A stretch of 64,000 bases of DNA, taken from NCBI GenBank assembly GCA_035235625.1, contig CP141147.1, forward strand, positions 25,960,756 to 26,024,755. Reading direction: 5' to 3'. Source of the stretch: Saururus chinensis. Its lineage: Eukaryota; Streptophyta; Magnoliopsida; Piperales; Saururaceae. Both the position numbers and the translations under genes were made by a program. This document shows positions 50,245 through 63,077 of the stretch, one piece after another; within the stretch, counting starts at the first letter, position 1; the number at the start of each line of letters is the position of its first letter. A model generated the notes under the pieces. It saw nothing but the letters and a program-made list of their open reading frames with translations. It searched no databases and was not told the DNA's origin.

Positions 50245-52534
50245 ATAATATTTAGCTTCAGCCTTATAATTTTGTTGTTAACTTTCTCGGTGATCTCTGG
50301 TATTGTGTACCTGATTTTTACTTTTGATCTTTGTGGCATTCTGCTTCTTCAAGGGCTATTATAGGTGCATCACCTCGATAGGTTGTTAAGCTAAAAAGCA
50401 GGTAGAATGATGCCCAACTAATGCTTATCCCGGCCCTGCACTACCTCTTGGCGGGAAAGACCAAATCATGCCACTCCCCAAAGTCCAACCGAACATGCAA
50501 GAGACCCCACTGCTGATGTACAAGAAATGATACTCCTAAATACGAGTGATCACCTTTTAATGGCAACATCATAGAAGACTCAAGATTTCTTTCCCAGATC
50601 TCAGGAATTACTCTTCACCCAAATCGGAAGAAAATGATTTCTTTGACGAACTAGAAGAACTGCCCATCTCATCATCTTTTACTGGCTTGATGAGAAACAT
50701 CATGTTTAAAAAGAGGGTTTCACACTGTACTTTACATGTCCCACCCATGTGACCATAGTGCTCTTACTTGTATACTTCCTTTTAAAGGACTTCTAATTAT
50801 ACATGATATAGAAACTGTGAAGATGCTATTTAGATGTAAGATGCCCAGTTACAAAATCTTATAAATATATTAAGTTGTCCAATGACAAAGGGTTATAGAA
50901 AAACCCATAAAAGATGGTAAGCGAGGGATGCAAAGTTGGAAGGCTTTTGGGTGCCGGTTGTCTCTATTGAAATAACCAACACCCATATGCCAAGTTTCGT
51001 GAAGTGGGAGAACTGTCTTGGTGTGTGAAATTTTGTCCATATCCCAAATATGGAGTTTACTTGGATTAATACAACTAATTTTGGCCGATACTTATGTTGT
51101 GTTTGATAAATTGGACATACGTGAACTGATTCGGAATAATTAACAAGACTTGAAATGCATCAAAATGGAGTTGAATGGACATTACAAACTTTTTTACATG
51201 TAAACGTCTGACTGCATAGGCAATTCATATGCCGCTCAAACCTATTGAACATGAAAAATATTATCCAGACTGCTGGCCATGGACATAGGGAGGAAAAAAT
51301 ACTATGAACTATTTGATATATTCCCAAATTTCTCTTTCACCACTCTTATGCCTCACATTAAAAAGGTGAGGCATAAAAGGTTAAATGTAGGTATGAAAGG
51401 TGTAAAAATAGTAAGACATTAACCACATTAAAATTTAAAATATTTAATAACGTATTTTCATAGGACAACATGATAGTGTTGTGGCACAAAAAGGTAAAAA
51501 AAATCATACAAACAATAAATTTGAAAACTATAATTGAATTATATTGTTTAAATTATCATAAAAATGTAAGGCATAAACCATATTAAATTTTATAAAATTT
51601 TAAACATTTAATAATGTATTTTCTTATAATAGCATGATAGTGCTGTTGCAGAAAAAAGGCAAAAAAAATTCATTAAAGAGCAAAATTTGAAAACTCTGAG
51701 TCAATTCTAATGTCTAAATTATGATAAAAGGTGTAAGGCATGAACCACATTAAATGTTATAGAATTTTTAATATTTAATAGCGTATTTTTATTGGACAAC
51801 ATGATAGTGTTGTGGCTGAAAAATGAACTTTAAACAGCACTTCTAAAATTTCAAATTCTGCACCTGATATAGTAAATTATAAAAATAAATTTCAAATAAT
51901 TAATTATTAATCAAAAGAAATAACATAAAAGTTATGTATGTATTGATAATTAGTAATCAATTTAAACTAAAAGAAAATAAAAATAAAAAGAATAGCAGGT
52001 AAATGTCAACATAAAATTCAATTAAAAATTTCATTAGGTAGAATTTCTACAAAAAATTAAAAAATGCATACATTTCAACTAACAAATATGGTTAAATACA
52101 TTCCATTGGGCAACAAGATTAAACATGCACTAGTCATATACATAATTAAACATGCACTAGTCATATACATAATTATTTTCCAGCCAAAAATTTAGAGTTA
52201 TAGGTGGCACTTAAAACTTGGACACCCATTGTTAACCCAATTACAAAAAACCGGAGGTAACAGAAAGAATCTTCATTATTACACGTTTGAAATCCGATTC
52301 GAACATTTAGATGCAAAAAATTATATCTATGAAAGCTGGCTTGATCTAAACAAGGTTACTTTATATTGTCATTTGCTACACTGGTCACAACACGTTTTAT
52401 ATTTGTTTTACATTGTCTTGGCATGAAGTCTGAAATGTTATCCATCAAGCAATAGAAGGAGGTAAAGCCTTTGCTTGTGTAAGTTTACTCATCAGACAGT
52501 GTAGAATTATACTCATTCTTCATTGATGATGTAG
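50245..52534. other. Interior of the probable Pack-MULE, no gene recognised
   Basis: AT-rich, with one tandem repeat (51412-51826). It separates the MND1/D3/RNase H group from the SNX2-like exons. Confidence 0.45.
51412..51826. repeat. Tandem repeat, 155-166 bp unit, about 2.6 copies
   Basis: Copies begin at about 51412, 51567 and 51733. Each has (t)aaggcatgaaccacattaa, atttaataacgtattttcat and gacaacatgatagtgttgtg with differences. Confidence 0.8.
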
Positions 52535-53418
52535 GCTCACAACTTATTAATGAATTTTGAAGAGCCTTTGAAAGATTATGTGCGTCCAGTTCAATCTATA
52601 AAGGTGAGGCTCATTCCATGTAACTTAGAGATCTCAACCATGTGGTGGCTTCTTCTAGCTCAGAAATAAACTTATTGTGGGAAATGATTTCCACAAACCA
52701 TTTACTTGTACATATTCACAAAGTTGCTCAGCTTCTCAGATGCATTTAAAATAAAATGCAAGAGAGTCACCACCCAGTAGATATGCTTCAAGAACTCTCA
52801 ATCAACTTTTAATGGTCATAATAATTTTCTTTTCTTTAAGGTTGCTGTAATTTTAAACCCGTGCATGCTTTCAATTTGGGCCACTGGTATTACTAGAGAC
52901 CAGACAAACTACAACTATGAGGAGAAAAGCACTTGCCAAAATTTTAATTTATATAGCTCTAAATACTACAATAGACTAAGTAGTACCAAATTAGGTTTCC
53001 TTTTGATCTGGACACTCAGAAAGTCAGAATTATTGTGGAAAATTAAGGCATAAACATAATGACAGAACCAAAAACGTACATCAAATCAAAAATTATTCCT
53101 AAAAGGAACCAATGAAAAGAGATGTGCTGACTTCCACAATGAGAGCAATCAACTTTTGTTCTTTGCTTATGCCGTAATAGTCATACACAAACTCCCCAAA
53201 AATAGATTCAAGCCCTCCTATAACTGAAAAAAGGCTAGGCATTTTGAAAATTCCGTGCAGTTGGATGGCAGGAGAATGTTACTGCAGGAGTCCAGCAATT
53301 GATTACTCGTGTTTGTGTCTGTTGGCAGGTTACAATGTTTGATAGGGCTAATGCTTTTAAACATCAATACAAACTGGCAGAAACTACTAAATTGAAGGAG
53401 ATTAATCTGTATGACTGA
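52535..53418 (+). pseudogene. Sorting nexin 2-like gene fragment (two exons of the BAR/Vps5 region)
   Basis: Plant SNX1/SNX2 proteins are retromer-linked sorting nexins with a PX and a C-terminal BAR (Vps5) domain. Exon 52535-52603 encodes AHNLLMNFEEPLKDYVRPVQ then SIK, with donor aag/gtgagg. Exon 53329-53418 encodes VTMFDRANAFKHQYKLAETT, KLKEINLYD, then TGA, after acceptor ttggcag. The joined order fits the EPL..YVR.VQSIK / RA.AF / ETTKLKEINL part of plant SNX2. The PX domain and the rest of the BAR domain are missing. The stop falls where the family continues with DKL, so the fragment is truncated. Confidence 0.7.
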
Positions 53419-53892
53419 CTACCCTTTCCATATTCCTTAATTCTATTGAGCAATTGAATTGCATAACGAAAATACAAGCCTCATATATATTAGCATGACA
53501 CTTTTAAAATTGAGATATAGTATATGTTTCTTAATGAAGAAAAATTTCTAAAGAAAAAATATTGGAACAGACAGAGAATTAAAGAGCAGAGGAAATTGGA
53601 ATAGACAAAGAAGGAGACAGGTCCTGCCATTACAGAATTTTATCAACAGGAGAAGAGAAAAATATGCAATATGGGTTATCAAAGGGAAGGTCCTCCTACT
53701 GTCCATGGAGACTGATGGCAGAGAGACGGAGAGTGCAGATGATGGGCACCATTATCAGACTCGAAGGAAAATCAGCAAAATAGATTTTAGTACCTGACGA
53801 AGTTGAGAAGGGAATATTATTTTTAAATAGTAAAATGCCATAAATGCAGAATATTTTGAAAACCAGAAAACCAGAAAATGAGTTGTACTTAC

Positions 53893-54546
53893 CTCCATCC
53901 TTTGTCAGTCCTCACTCGACTCAGAACTATGATTGGAAAGGTCCGGCTTCCGAACTGAAAAATAAGCTTCCGGCGACCTCGTGATGATCCCACACTTCTT
54001 ACAGTAGGGCAGCCACTACATAGCGAAGCTGGCGGCCTCACGCAAGGCATGCAGCGTGGCGTCTGACCCTCCATCGTCCGACAGGTACACGGCCAGTTTC
54101 TCCACTGGGTAGTCCAGCACCATGGCAGCAATTACCGTGTTCATCACTTCCACCACTGGCTCCATTACAGGATCTGCAGTGCAGACAAACACGTCGATGT
54201 TTGGCAGCTTTTCGTCAGTGAGTAGCCTCTCGGGGAACACTGCCCGAGCAATAGGTCTCCACCGGAACGGCTGGTTGAGGACCCAGAGGAAGCAGAGAAG
54301 GGCCTCCGTAATGAAAATCACAACTTGAGCAAGCAGGACCCTGCCCTCGGAGTTGGAAAAAGCAGTCGTGGCCCAGTAGTAGAGGACCGCCATTAGCAAG
54401 CATGCGTGAAGCAGCATGTGAGCTTGTTTATGATAGCACGAGGCTGCTGCACCCATGACTCGTGGAGGGGGGCTTCCATGGCTGCTCCTTCTCTCTCTTA
54501 AGGCCTTATCAATAACCACAGCAGAGCGATGCTGGACTAAGTGCAC
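53893..54546 (-). pseudogene. Cellulose synthase-like (CslG/CslE-type) first-exon fragment
   Basis: Csl proteins are Golgi or ER glycosyltransferases of family GT2 with plant-specific N-terminal membrane helices. The minus strand encodes two hydrophobic segments (LLHACLLMAVLYYWATTAF; VVIFITEALLCFLWVLNQPF). Then come RWRPIARAVFPERL, LPNIDVFVCTADPVMEP, VMNTVIAAMVLDYPVEKL and VYLSDDGGSDATLHALREA, which includes the DDG motif. A TAG at 54016-54018 interrupts the frame after ASFAM; the text continues as WLPYCKKCGIITRSPEAYFS and meets TGA at 53905-53907. A donor (gag/gtaagt) follows at 53892. The rest of the enzyme (QxxRW etc.) is absent. It lies just inside the right end of the probable Pack-MULE and points inward. 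Confidence 0.85.
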
Positions 54547-54609
54547 AACGCTTGTAATGTAGAAGAGCAGACCCCAAGAGGTTGCTAGGAGAAAGAGATG
54601 TGGGCATTG

Positions 54610-54787
54610 GTTGAGAAACCGAGATGTGGGAGGGTTATAAGGGTAATTTAGGTATTAAAAAAAAACTTACGTAGTTGTCTTTATATGAAAATAGAAAATT
54701 TGTTATAAATGTTATTTAATTAAAAACTTACCACTTTGAGTTATATAAAATTAAAAGGACAGATACGACGCTATGTAAAATTTTCTC
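54610..54787. repeat. Candidate right TIR of the Pack-MULE
   Basis: An AT-rich end that, read from the outside, starts gagaaaattttacatagcg and reaches aatacctaaattaccctt. It is followed outside by cccagtatt. Confidence 0.45.
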
Positions 54788-54937
54788 CCCAGTATTTATA
54801 CCCGTAGAGTCAGCTATGGGGCTTAGTTGTGGGCCGTAGGCTTTACCGCGCACTTACGGTGGAAATTTTGGAGCTACAATGCATAACCAGGAGGTGAACG
54901 TGTGTTGGGGACATAGATGGAAAAATTTAAAAGAAGT

Positions 54938-54938
<1 letters not shown>

Positions 54939-54986
<48 letters not shown>
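54939..54986. repeat. (AT)n microsatellite
   Basis: About 45 bp of alternating A/T. Confidence 0.95.
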
Positions 54987-54988
<2 letters not shown>

Positions 54989-56582
54989 ATCGATTGGATT
55001 CCAGAACATGAGTCTAGTAACTTTTTTTAACATCTACTGACTTTTGTGAGAACTTGGGTGAGATTCCGGTTGCTCTGTTCTCCCTCCTTCGTCATTGGAT
55101 TCCACCGGTTCTTACCTGGATCCTCTTTGCCTCGCTACCACGAGTCCGTAGGTACCAGTTATGATCACCGCTATGGCCTCTTCGCTACTCCACGAGGTAC
55201 CAAACTTTTCTTCGGTTTTTCTCTCCTTCAAATCTCGTTTTTGAGCCGTGGGGGTGCGATTTTGATATCGTTTGCAGTCGCCCTCAATTAGACTTATGTT
55301 TGGTTGGCTACTAGGAACCCATAGGCGATGACTATAGCTGCCGCCATGCTTTCTTTGCTCTACCATGAGCTACCGGTACTTTGGTCGGGTTTTGGTTATT
55401 TTTTCATTTCACTGTCCGTGATGTTTTTTTTATGCCAGTGTGTTTTCGGTTGTTGTCCGGCCACCGGACAGATTCCGTCTAGCCTACCTTGACCTAGTGT
55501 CGGTAGGGGGTTACCGTTTCTAACCCCGCTTCCCCTATTGTCTTGCTACGCCCGATTAGACGCTATGGGTGTGTCTTGGGTCGTTGTCATCGGTGAGCCG
55601 TATGCCATTTGGCCATCGTGGGCTCTACCCAGCTCGGCGATAGTGAGGGTCAGCCCTACTGGGCCCGATTATACCTCCGCTCGGAATGGGCCGTTTGCCT
55701 TTGCCTTATACCGTTCGAGATGCACAGCTGCCCGCACCAAATGTGTTGGTTGTGGGTGGTGATCGGCGATGTCGCCGCTTCGATCGACCACCACTTCCTG
55801 GCCATAGCTTAGTTGCCCTTTTGTGGACCTTGGGCTGCTACCGTCTGACCCATCTCCCCTTAGAGTGGTCCTTTTTGACCGCATGTGCATGTGGCCACAT
55901 GGGTGCTTTTGGGTTTAGGCGCCGTATTTGTGCTGCCTGACCGTCGGTTGGCTCTACCACCGAATGGAGTTGACATTGGAGTCCTTCACCACATCTCATT
56001 TGTCCTTGAGCATCGCCCCATGCCCTTCGCCCTATTGGGGCTCTCAATGACGCGAAATGGACGCCGTTGGGTGCTGTACACGGCCGATTTCAATGTCTTG
56101 CAGCCAGCCGAGTACTTCTCAGCAGCCGGCCAACCATCAGTGGGTACACCCTCAACTTCTAGTCGCACCGCCACTTATGTTGGCTTGACCTTTCTCCCAG
56201 CCTCCCTAATGTGCTGCCGTTGGTCGCGAATTTTGCTGCATTGACTTCTAACACCCCATTTGGCCTTGATTGTTTCCGGCACTTCTTAAAATCCTCAGGA
56301 CAACAGGTCTCTCAAATTGGCAATGCTTTTGGCCGCCGACTCTGTTGCCGCCACTGCCACCGTCGTGTGCTCACCATCGAATGCCATAGTTACGAGGTAG
56401 GGGAGCTTTAAACTCGTAATTTTATGATAGCATGCTTGGAATGAGTAGTAACATGCTAGGACTATATGATTGAATGCTACAGATGTTAGATTATAATCCG
56501 TTTGCATGATGTAAGAGGATGAATAATGCCATGTTGAAATGCATATGACATGCATGTTGGTTGTAAGTATGTGGATTGAGTA

Positions 56583-57056
56583 TGTGCTAGTGATGGCTAG
56601 CGTGCTTGTTGGTAAGTTTTGTATGTTGATTGAATATGTGCTAGTGATGGCAGCGTGTTTGTTGGTAAGCTTCGTATGTGTATGTATGTGCTAGTGATGG
56701 CTAGCGTGTATGTTTGAAGTATATATAAATGTATGTATGTGCTAGTAATGGCTAGCGTGTATGTTTGAAGTATGTATGGATTATGCATGTGCTAGTGATG
56801 GCTAGCGTGCATGTTTGAAGTATGCATGGATTATGTATGTGCTAGTGATGGCTAGTGTGCATATTTGAAGTATGTATAAATGTGTCTGCATGTGCTAGTG
56901 ATGGCTAGCGTGTATGTTTGACGTATATATGCATGTGCTAGTGATGGTTAGCATGTATGTGTGACGTATATATGCATGTGCTAGTGATGGCTAGCGTGTA
57001 TGTTTGACGTATGTATAAATGTGTATATATGCGCTAGTGATGGCTAGTGAGCATGT
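56583..57056. repeat. Minisatellite around atgtgctagtgatggctagc, about 10 copies
   Basis: The unit tgtgctagtgatggctagcg followed by tgtatgtttgaagtatgtat recurs roughly every 45-55 bp. It lies in LTR-like sequence. Confidence 0.9.
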
Positions 57057-57784
57057 TTGTAAGCTATGTATTTATGACCATATGTGTATGTTATACGTAT
57101 GTGTGATAGACATACGTATGTATGATGGCTATTTGCCTATGCTTTGGATATGTGTATGTGCATGTGGGCAGAGGTATGGCTATGGACGGTATGAAGTGAC
57201 AGTGTTTGGTATGGATTTGATATGAAAGTGTAAGCATATGACGGATGACAAAGGATATGGGTATGACGGGTGAGGTTTGTCAGACAGTAAGAGTGTGCAT
57301 AATTGTACAAACATAACGTACAAATTATGAAGTGAAAAGTAAGCATAATAAGTGAAATATAAGTAAGAGGGCGATAACTGGGTTGGCTCTGAGGAGCTTC
57401 ATTTGATGATGTCTGTGTAAGATGATTTGACCATAAGGTGGATGGTGAAATATGTAAGACCATAAGGATTTTGGTGTACGGTGTGTTCCGTTGTAAGATG
57501 GACAGGTTAAGTGAAGTCTGCTGCCGTGACGAACTAGGGTTTTGGATCGGGCTTAGCTTCGGTTTGATCAGTGGAGCACAATATGCTTGAGTGCTTGTGT
57601 GGCATAATTGTACAACATAATATACTTAATTCAAACTTGAATTATAAGCACAACTAATGATAGCGTTGTGAGTTTGAGACCTGAGGGTTCGACGGATTAA
57701 GTTCCGTGTTGGGTTAGCCGATAATGAGTTGGCTGAGCATTTCTCATGTCTTGCCATGGTGTTTATCCTGTGGGATATTATCTG

Positions 57785-57965
57785 TGTGCTGTATAGAGCA
57801 CCAGATGTCTGATGCTCTATTGAGAGTGATGCATGTTTGATTTGGTCTGTGTGTTGTATAAGCCTAGACGTTTGATGCTCTGTTGAGAGTGACATATATT
57901 TCCGATTTGGTTTGTGTGCTGTATAAGCCTAGACGTCTGATGCTCTGTTGAGAGCGTTGTATGAT
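57785..57965. repeat. Short tandem repeat, about 62-65 bp unit
   Basis: gtgtgctgtataagcctaga and cgtctgatgctctgttgaga recur about three times with small changes. Confidence 0.8.
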
Positions 57966-58606
57966 TTCTACCCAAGAGTGACATAGTATGATTCCGCCCA
58001 AGAGTGGCACTGTATGTTTCTGCCCAAAGTGGCAATGACACTATAAGACCCATTATGGTGGGCAACTGTATGACCCCTTATGTGTGGGTGTTTATGTTTG
58101 CGCGCTCAGGTAAGTAGTATCATAGATCTACTCTTACCTGTTTGATCCAGTGCCCCATGAGCATTGGTGTGCCTTACCTTCGAAAAAGTCCATAGCGTCT
58201 AGTCACTCCCCGGAGGTTAAGGTGATGCCCCAGTGGCATTCTTTTCTATTTCAACGCTGGAGCTTATTAGTTGTAATGAACTTCAGTGGTCATTGATATG
58301 TGTACGATTATGAGTATGAGTACGACTGTATGAGTGTATGTACAACTGTAAGAGTATGAGTATGAGCACGACTGTAAGAGTAAGAGTAAGACAGTAAGTG
58401 TATGATTTTGAGTAAGACTGTACAAGTAAGGTCGTACGAGTATGATTATACGAGTAAGGTCATACAAGTATGTGTAAGTTGTATGAGTAAGCATATGATT
58501 GTACGAGTAAGGTCGTATAAGTATGCGTATGTTATATAAGTAAGCGTACGGTGGTACAAGTAAGTTTGTAAGACCATGAATAAGGGTGTTTGTGTAAGTT
58601 TAAATT

Positions 58607-58765
58607 TGATGGTGCATTTGGTATGATTTTGACACGATGGTGCAATTGGTATGATTTTGGCATGATGGTGCAATTTGTATGATTTTGGCACGATGGTGCA
58701 ATTGGTATGATTTTGGCACGATGGTGCATTTGATATGATTTTGGCACGATGGTGCATTTGGTATG
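58607..58765. repeat. 32-bp tandem repeat, about 5 copies
   Basis: gatggtgcaattggtatgat followed by tttggcac repeats with about 30-32 bp spacing. Confidence 0.9.
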
Positions 58766-59429
58766 ATTGTATGCGTATGAGCATGATATTGATATGCCTA
58801 TCTGCTTCATGTTTGAGTTGCATGAACGCATGTATTTATGAACTTAGTGAGTTCACTGTTTTGGATTCCCCTACTGAGTATTTTTCTACTGAGTATGAAA
58901 ATACTCATCACCCTACTTTTTAGCCCCGTTGTACGGGAGGTTTTGCAGGTTGTGCGGAGAGCTCCTGGAGATAGATGCTCGCTTCCGAGGTGGATTGATT
59001 CCCTTGGACTCAGGTATATGCTTGACTCACTGCGAGTTTATTTGTGCCACAATCTCTTGTATTGGGTGAGACGAGACGTTAAGATGTTTATATATTCTGG
59101 ACTTTCGTTTGGATTAGACCGTGGATTATTCTGGGACTTGCACTCAGGGATGCCTGGGAGAGAGATTTGTATTTAAAGTTTATGATCATAGCAATTTAGT
59201 TATACGTGTGTTTTCAAGTAGCGCCTGAGGATATTTGCTTTGGTCGTACGATGTTTGACAGTATGATGGAAATAATTAGATGAAAAATTGATGTTTAGTG
59301 TTTTAAAGTATAAACTATTTTATCAGGTTTTGATTTCGTCATTTTTCGTCAAATTTACAGACGTTATATTGAAAAAAAAAAATTTCGTGAATTTTAAGAA
59401 AAATGTATGAAAAATCTCGAGCGTTACAA

Positions 59430-59829
59430 CTTCTGTTTGACTATAATGATTTATTTGAGTTCTATTTGACTCTGAATAATTTATCAGATTATAAGTATAT
59501 GAAATATATGATTTTGTACTACATGATGTATGTAATATCTGTTAGGCAGAACTACGTTTAGATCTAATCTTATTAGTAAAACATCAGAGATAATATTCAA
59601 TAAGTACGTAGGCAACTTATGTTATATATGACCATGTTGTCTAGATCCAAATTAATTATAAATATAGGGTTGTTCTTGTGTATACACAATGGAGCACTAA
59701 AGCTCCATAGTGTGTAGATGAATGTTACAGCCCTTGCACACAAAAGCTGCTCTTAAATGTTTATTTTTCTAAAATCCCGAGGGCCGGGCTTGGTTAAGGA
59801 TTAGGGTGCCCAAGACCCTGGGTGTTACA
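59430..59829 (+). mobile_element. 3' part of an LTR of the 34639-36719 family
   Basis: It shares ggcagaactacgtt, catcagagat, aagtacgtaggcaac, acaatggagc.ctaaagctc and gtgtagatgaa in the same order as the reverse complement of 34639-35050, and ends gaccctgggtgttaca. Its 5' part is replaced by the neighbouring element at 59429/59430. Confidence 0.8.
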
Positions 59830-60860
59830 CAAAGGATAAAAATTATGTAGAATCTCTCTCATAACATGGGAGTTAAGTTCGAATAGACTAGAACATTAAA
59901 AAATAATTGGTTAGCACAATGTAATACAAGAGATTTTTTATAATCATGACACTCATGATCTCAACCGTTAGCATCTATGAGACTTAGTTGGACCTTGCCT
60001 CATGGTGTGAATGGGGTGGGGCAAACTTCAAATAAATACTAAAGTTTTATTTGTGGTAGTTTAGTATCTAGTCGAGCGTTGAACTCTTATATGAAGCTAT
60101 CGTGTTTAGTGAATCATAAATTTGAGTTCCTTACTTGTGAGTAAAATTTACTAAGAAATATTTGGCTAAATTATTTCTTTGACAATCTTTCTTCTTAGTA
60201 TGCCTTGTTAAAATATTATTTTTGGTTTGTTGCAATCCTACTTAATATACTCAACATCCTTGGTACATGTTTCTCCATGTAGAAGAGTTTGCTTGAGGTA
60301 TCAAAAGGCTTGTAGGAGTAGAGTGGAATATGTGAGACAATTATCAAACTCTAGATCATGTGACTATTTTATACATAGTTATTTAAAAATATAATTATGA
60401 TATTACCACATTTAAAGGTTGTAAAAAATGTAATTGTCATGTCCCCAATTTAGCTTTCAATATTTTTATAATATCATGGAATATTTTTTCTATTGCATAT
60501 TATGAAAGGTAGCAATGTAGCATACCATATTGTTTCAATAGGAAAAAAATTTATAAAATAGATATGTAAAATTGAGGGCGTGACATCAATAACATGACAT
60601 ATAACTATTGGACAATGGTACCAAAATAATGATCTAGCCTAACCTGCGTAGATATCAAACCATGAGAGTGAGTTTTTTAGTGTATGTTTGTGTTCACTCG
60701 TATTTGTAGCTAATTTAGTCAAACATAATGTGAAGACGGGTAGACAAAGACAAAAAGGTATGTATATAATAGGGTATATATATAATGGCCTGACAGACAA
60801 TCCTCTGTCCATGTCCACGTGAGTTTATTGTAAACCGCGAAGGAAGTAGTTCACGAAGAA
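59830..60860. other. Intergenic upstream of RPL24, no gene recognised
   Basis: AT-rich. A possible short LTR scrap (tgtccccaatttag at 60438, gggcgtgaca near 60585) is present, but no flanking duplication was found. Confidence 0.4.
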
Positions 60861-60873
60861 TGACACAATTTCG

Positions 60874-61055
60874 AGCCCAAACCCACAAAGATGTTTTTTA
60901 GGTCAATAATGTACTCACCCGTTCAACTAATTAATGGGCCTCCAACCCTTCAAGAGGGAGAGGCCTAATTAGTCCCTTTATGACCCAGGTCCCAACACGA
61001 AGCCCACTCCCTTTTAAACCCTTATAAGGCGTTAGGGTTTCGGCCGTTAGGGTTT
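60874..61055 (+). promoter_or_regulatory. RPL24 promoter/leader: site II motifs and two telo-boxes
   Basis: Site II-type words (tgggcc/t or its complement) occur at 60874-60879 (agccca), 60935-60940 (tgggcc) and 61001-61006 (agccca). The telo-box ttagggttt (complement of aaaccctaa) occurs at 61032-61040 and 61047-61055, 50-75 bp before the start codon. This combination is known from plant ribosomal protein genes, where it links expression to cell growth (TCP factors bind site II). No firm TATA box is assigned. Confidence 0.75.
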
Positions 61056-61106
61056 CTTTCTTCGGGCGGTAACGAGCTTGGGGAAGGAGACGGAGGACCG
61101 GCAGCC

Positions 61107-63077
<1,971 letters not shown>

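Larger units (their letters stand above)
45519..54787. mobile_element. Probable Pack-MULE carrying fragments of several plant genes
   Basis: An identical 9-bp direct repeat, cccagtatt, lies at 45510-45518 and 54788-54796, the duplication length of Mutator-like elements. The inner ends, ggggcattaacacatagaga on the left and gagaaaattttacatagcgt on the right (read outward in), are identical at 12 of the first 21 positions, including the run acatag at the same offset. AT-rich ends of about 120 and 180 bp follow, each reaching an aataccc/aatacct block. Inside are pieces of MND1, a condensin-II D3-like gene, an RNase H domain, SNX2-like and Csl genes. There is no transposase. The ends are diverged, so the border call is moderate. 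Confidence 0.5.
54797..59429 (+). mobile_element. LTR-like sequence with several minisatellites (5' border uncertain)
   Basis: It ends in aaatctcgagcgttaca, an LTR-like end. It has the late LTR block seen in the other families (actgagtatgaaaatactca, tagccccgttgtacggg, ggttgtgcggaga). No gag-pol is seen. Tandem arrays fill its middle. The start may be tgcaaggtccttgattttt at 45402, with the Pack-MULE nested inside, but no target duplication supports this. Confidence 0.5.

Noticed and set aside
45510..54796. Helitron as the explanation for the gene-fragment cluster
   Set aside because: I could not find a convincing TC start with CTRR end and 3' hairpin at the borders, and fragments are in both directions; kept only as an alternative to the MULE reading.
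60438..60585. Short TG...CA segment (tgtccccaattt to gggcgtgaca)
   Set aside because: Too short for a known LTR family here, and the flanks do not show a target duplication.
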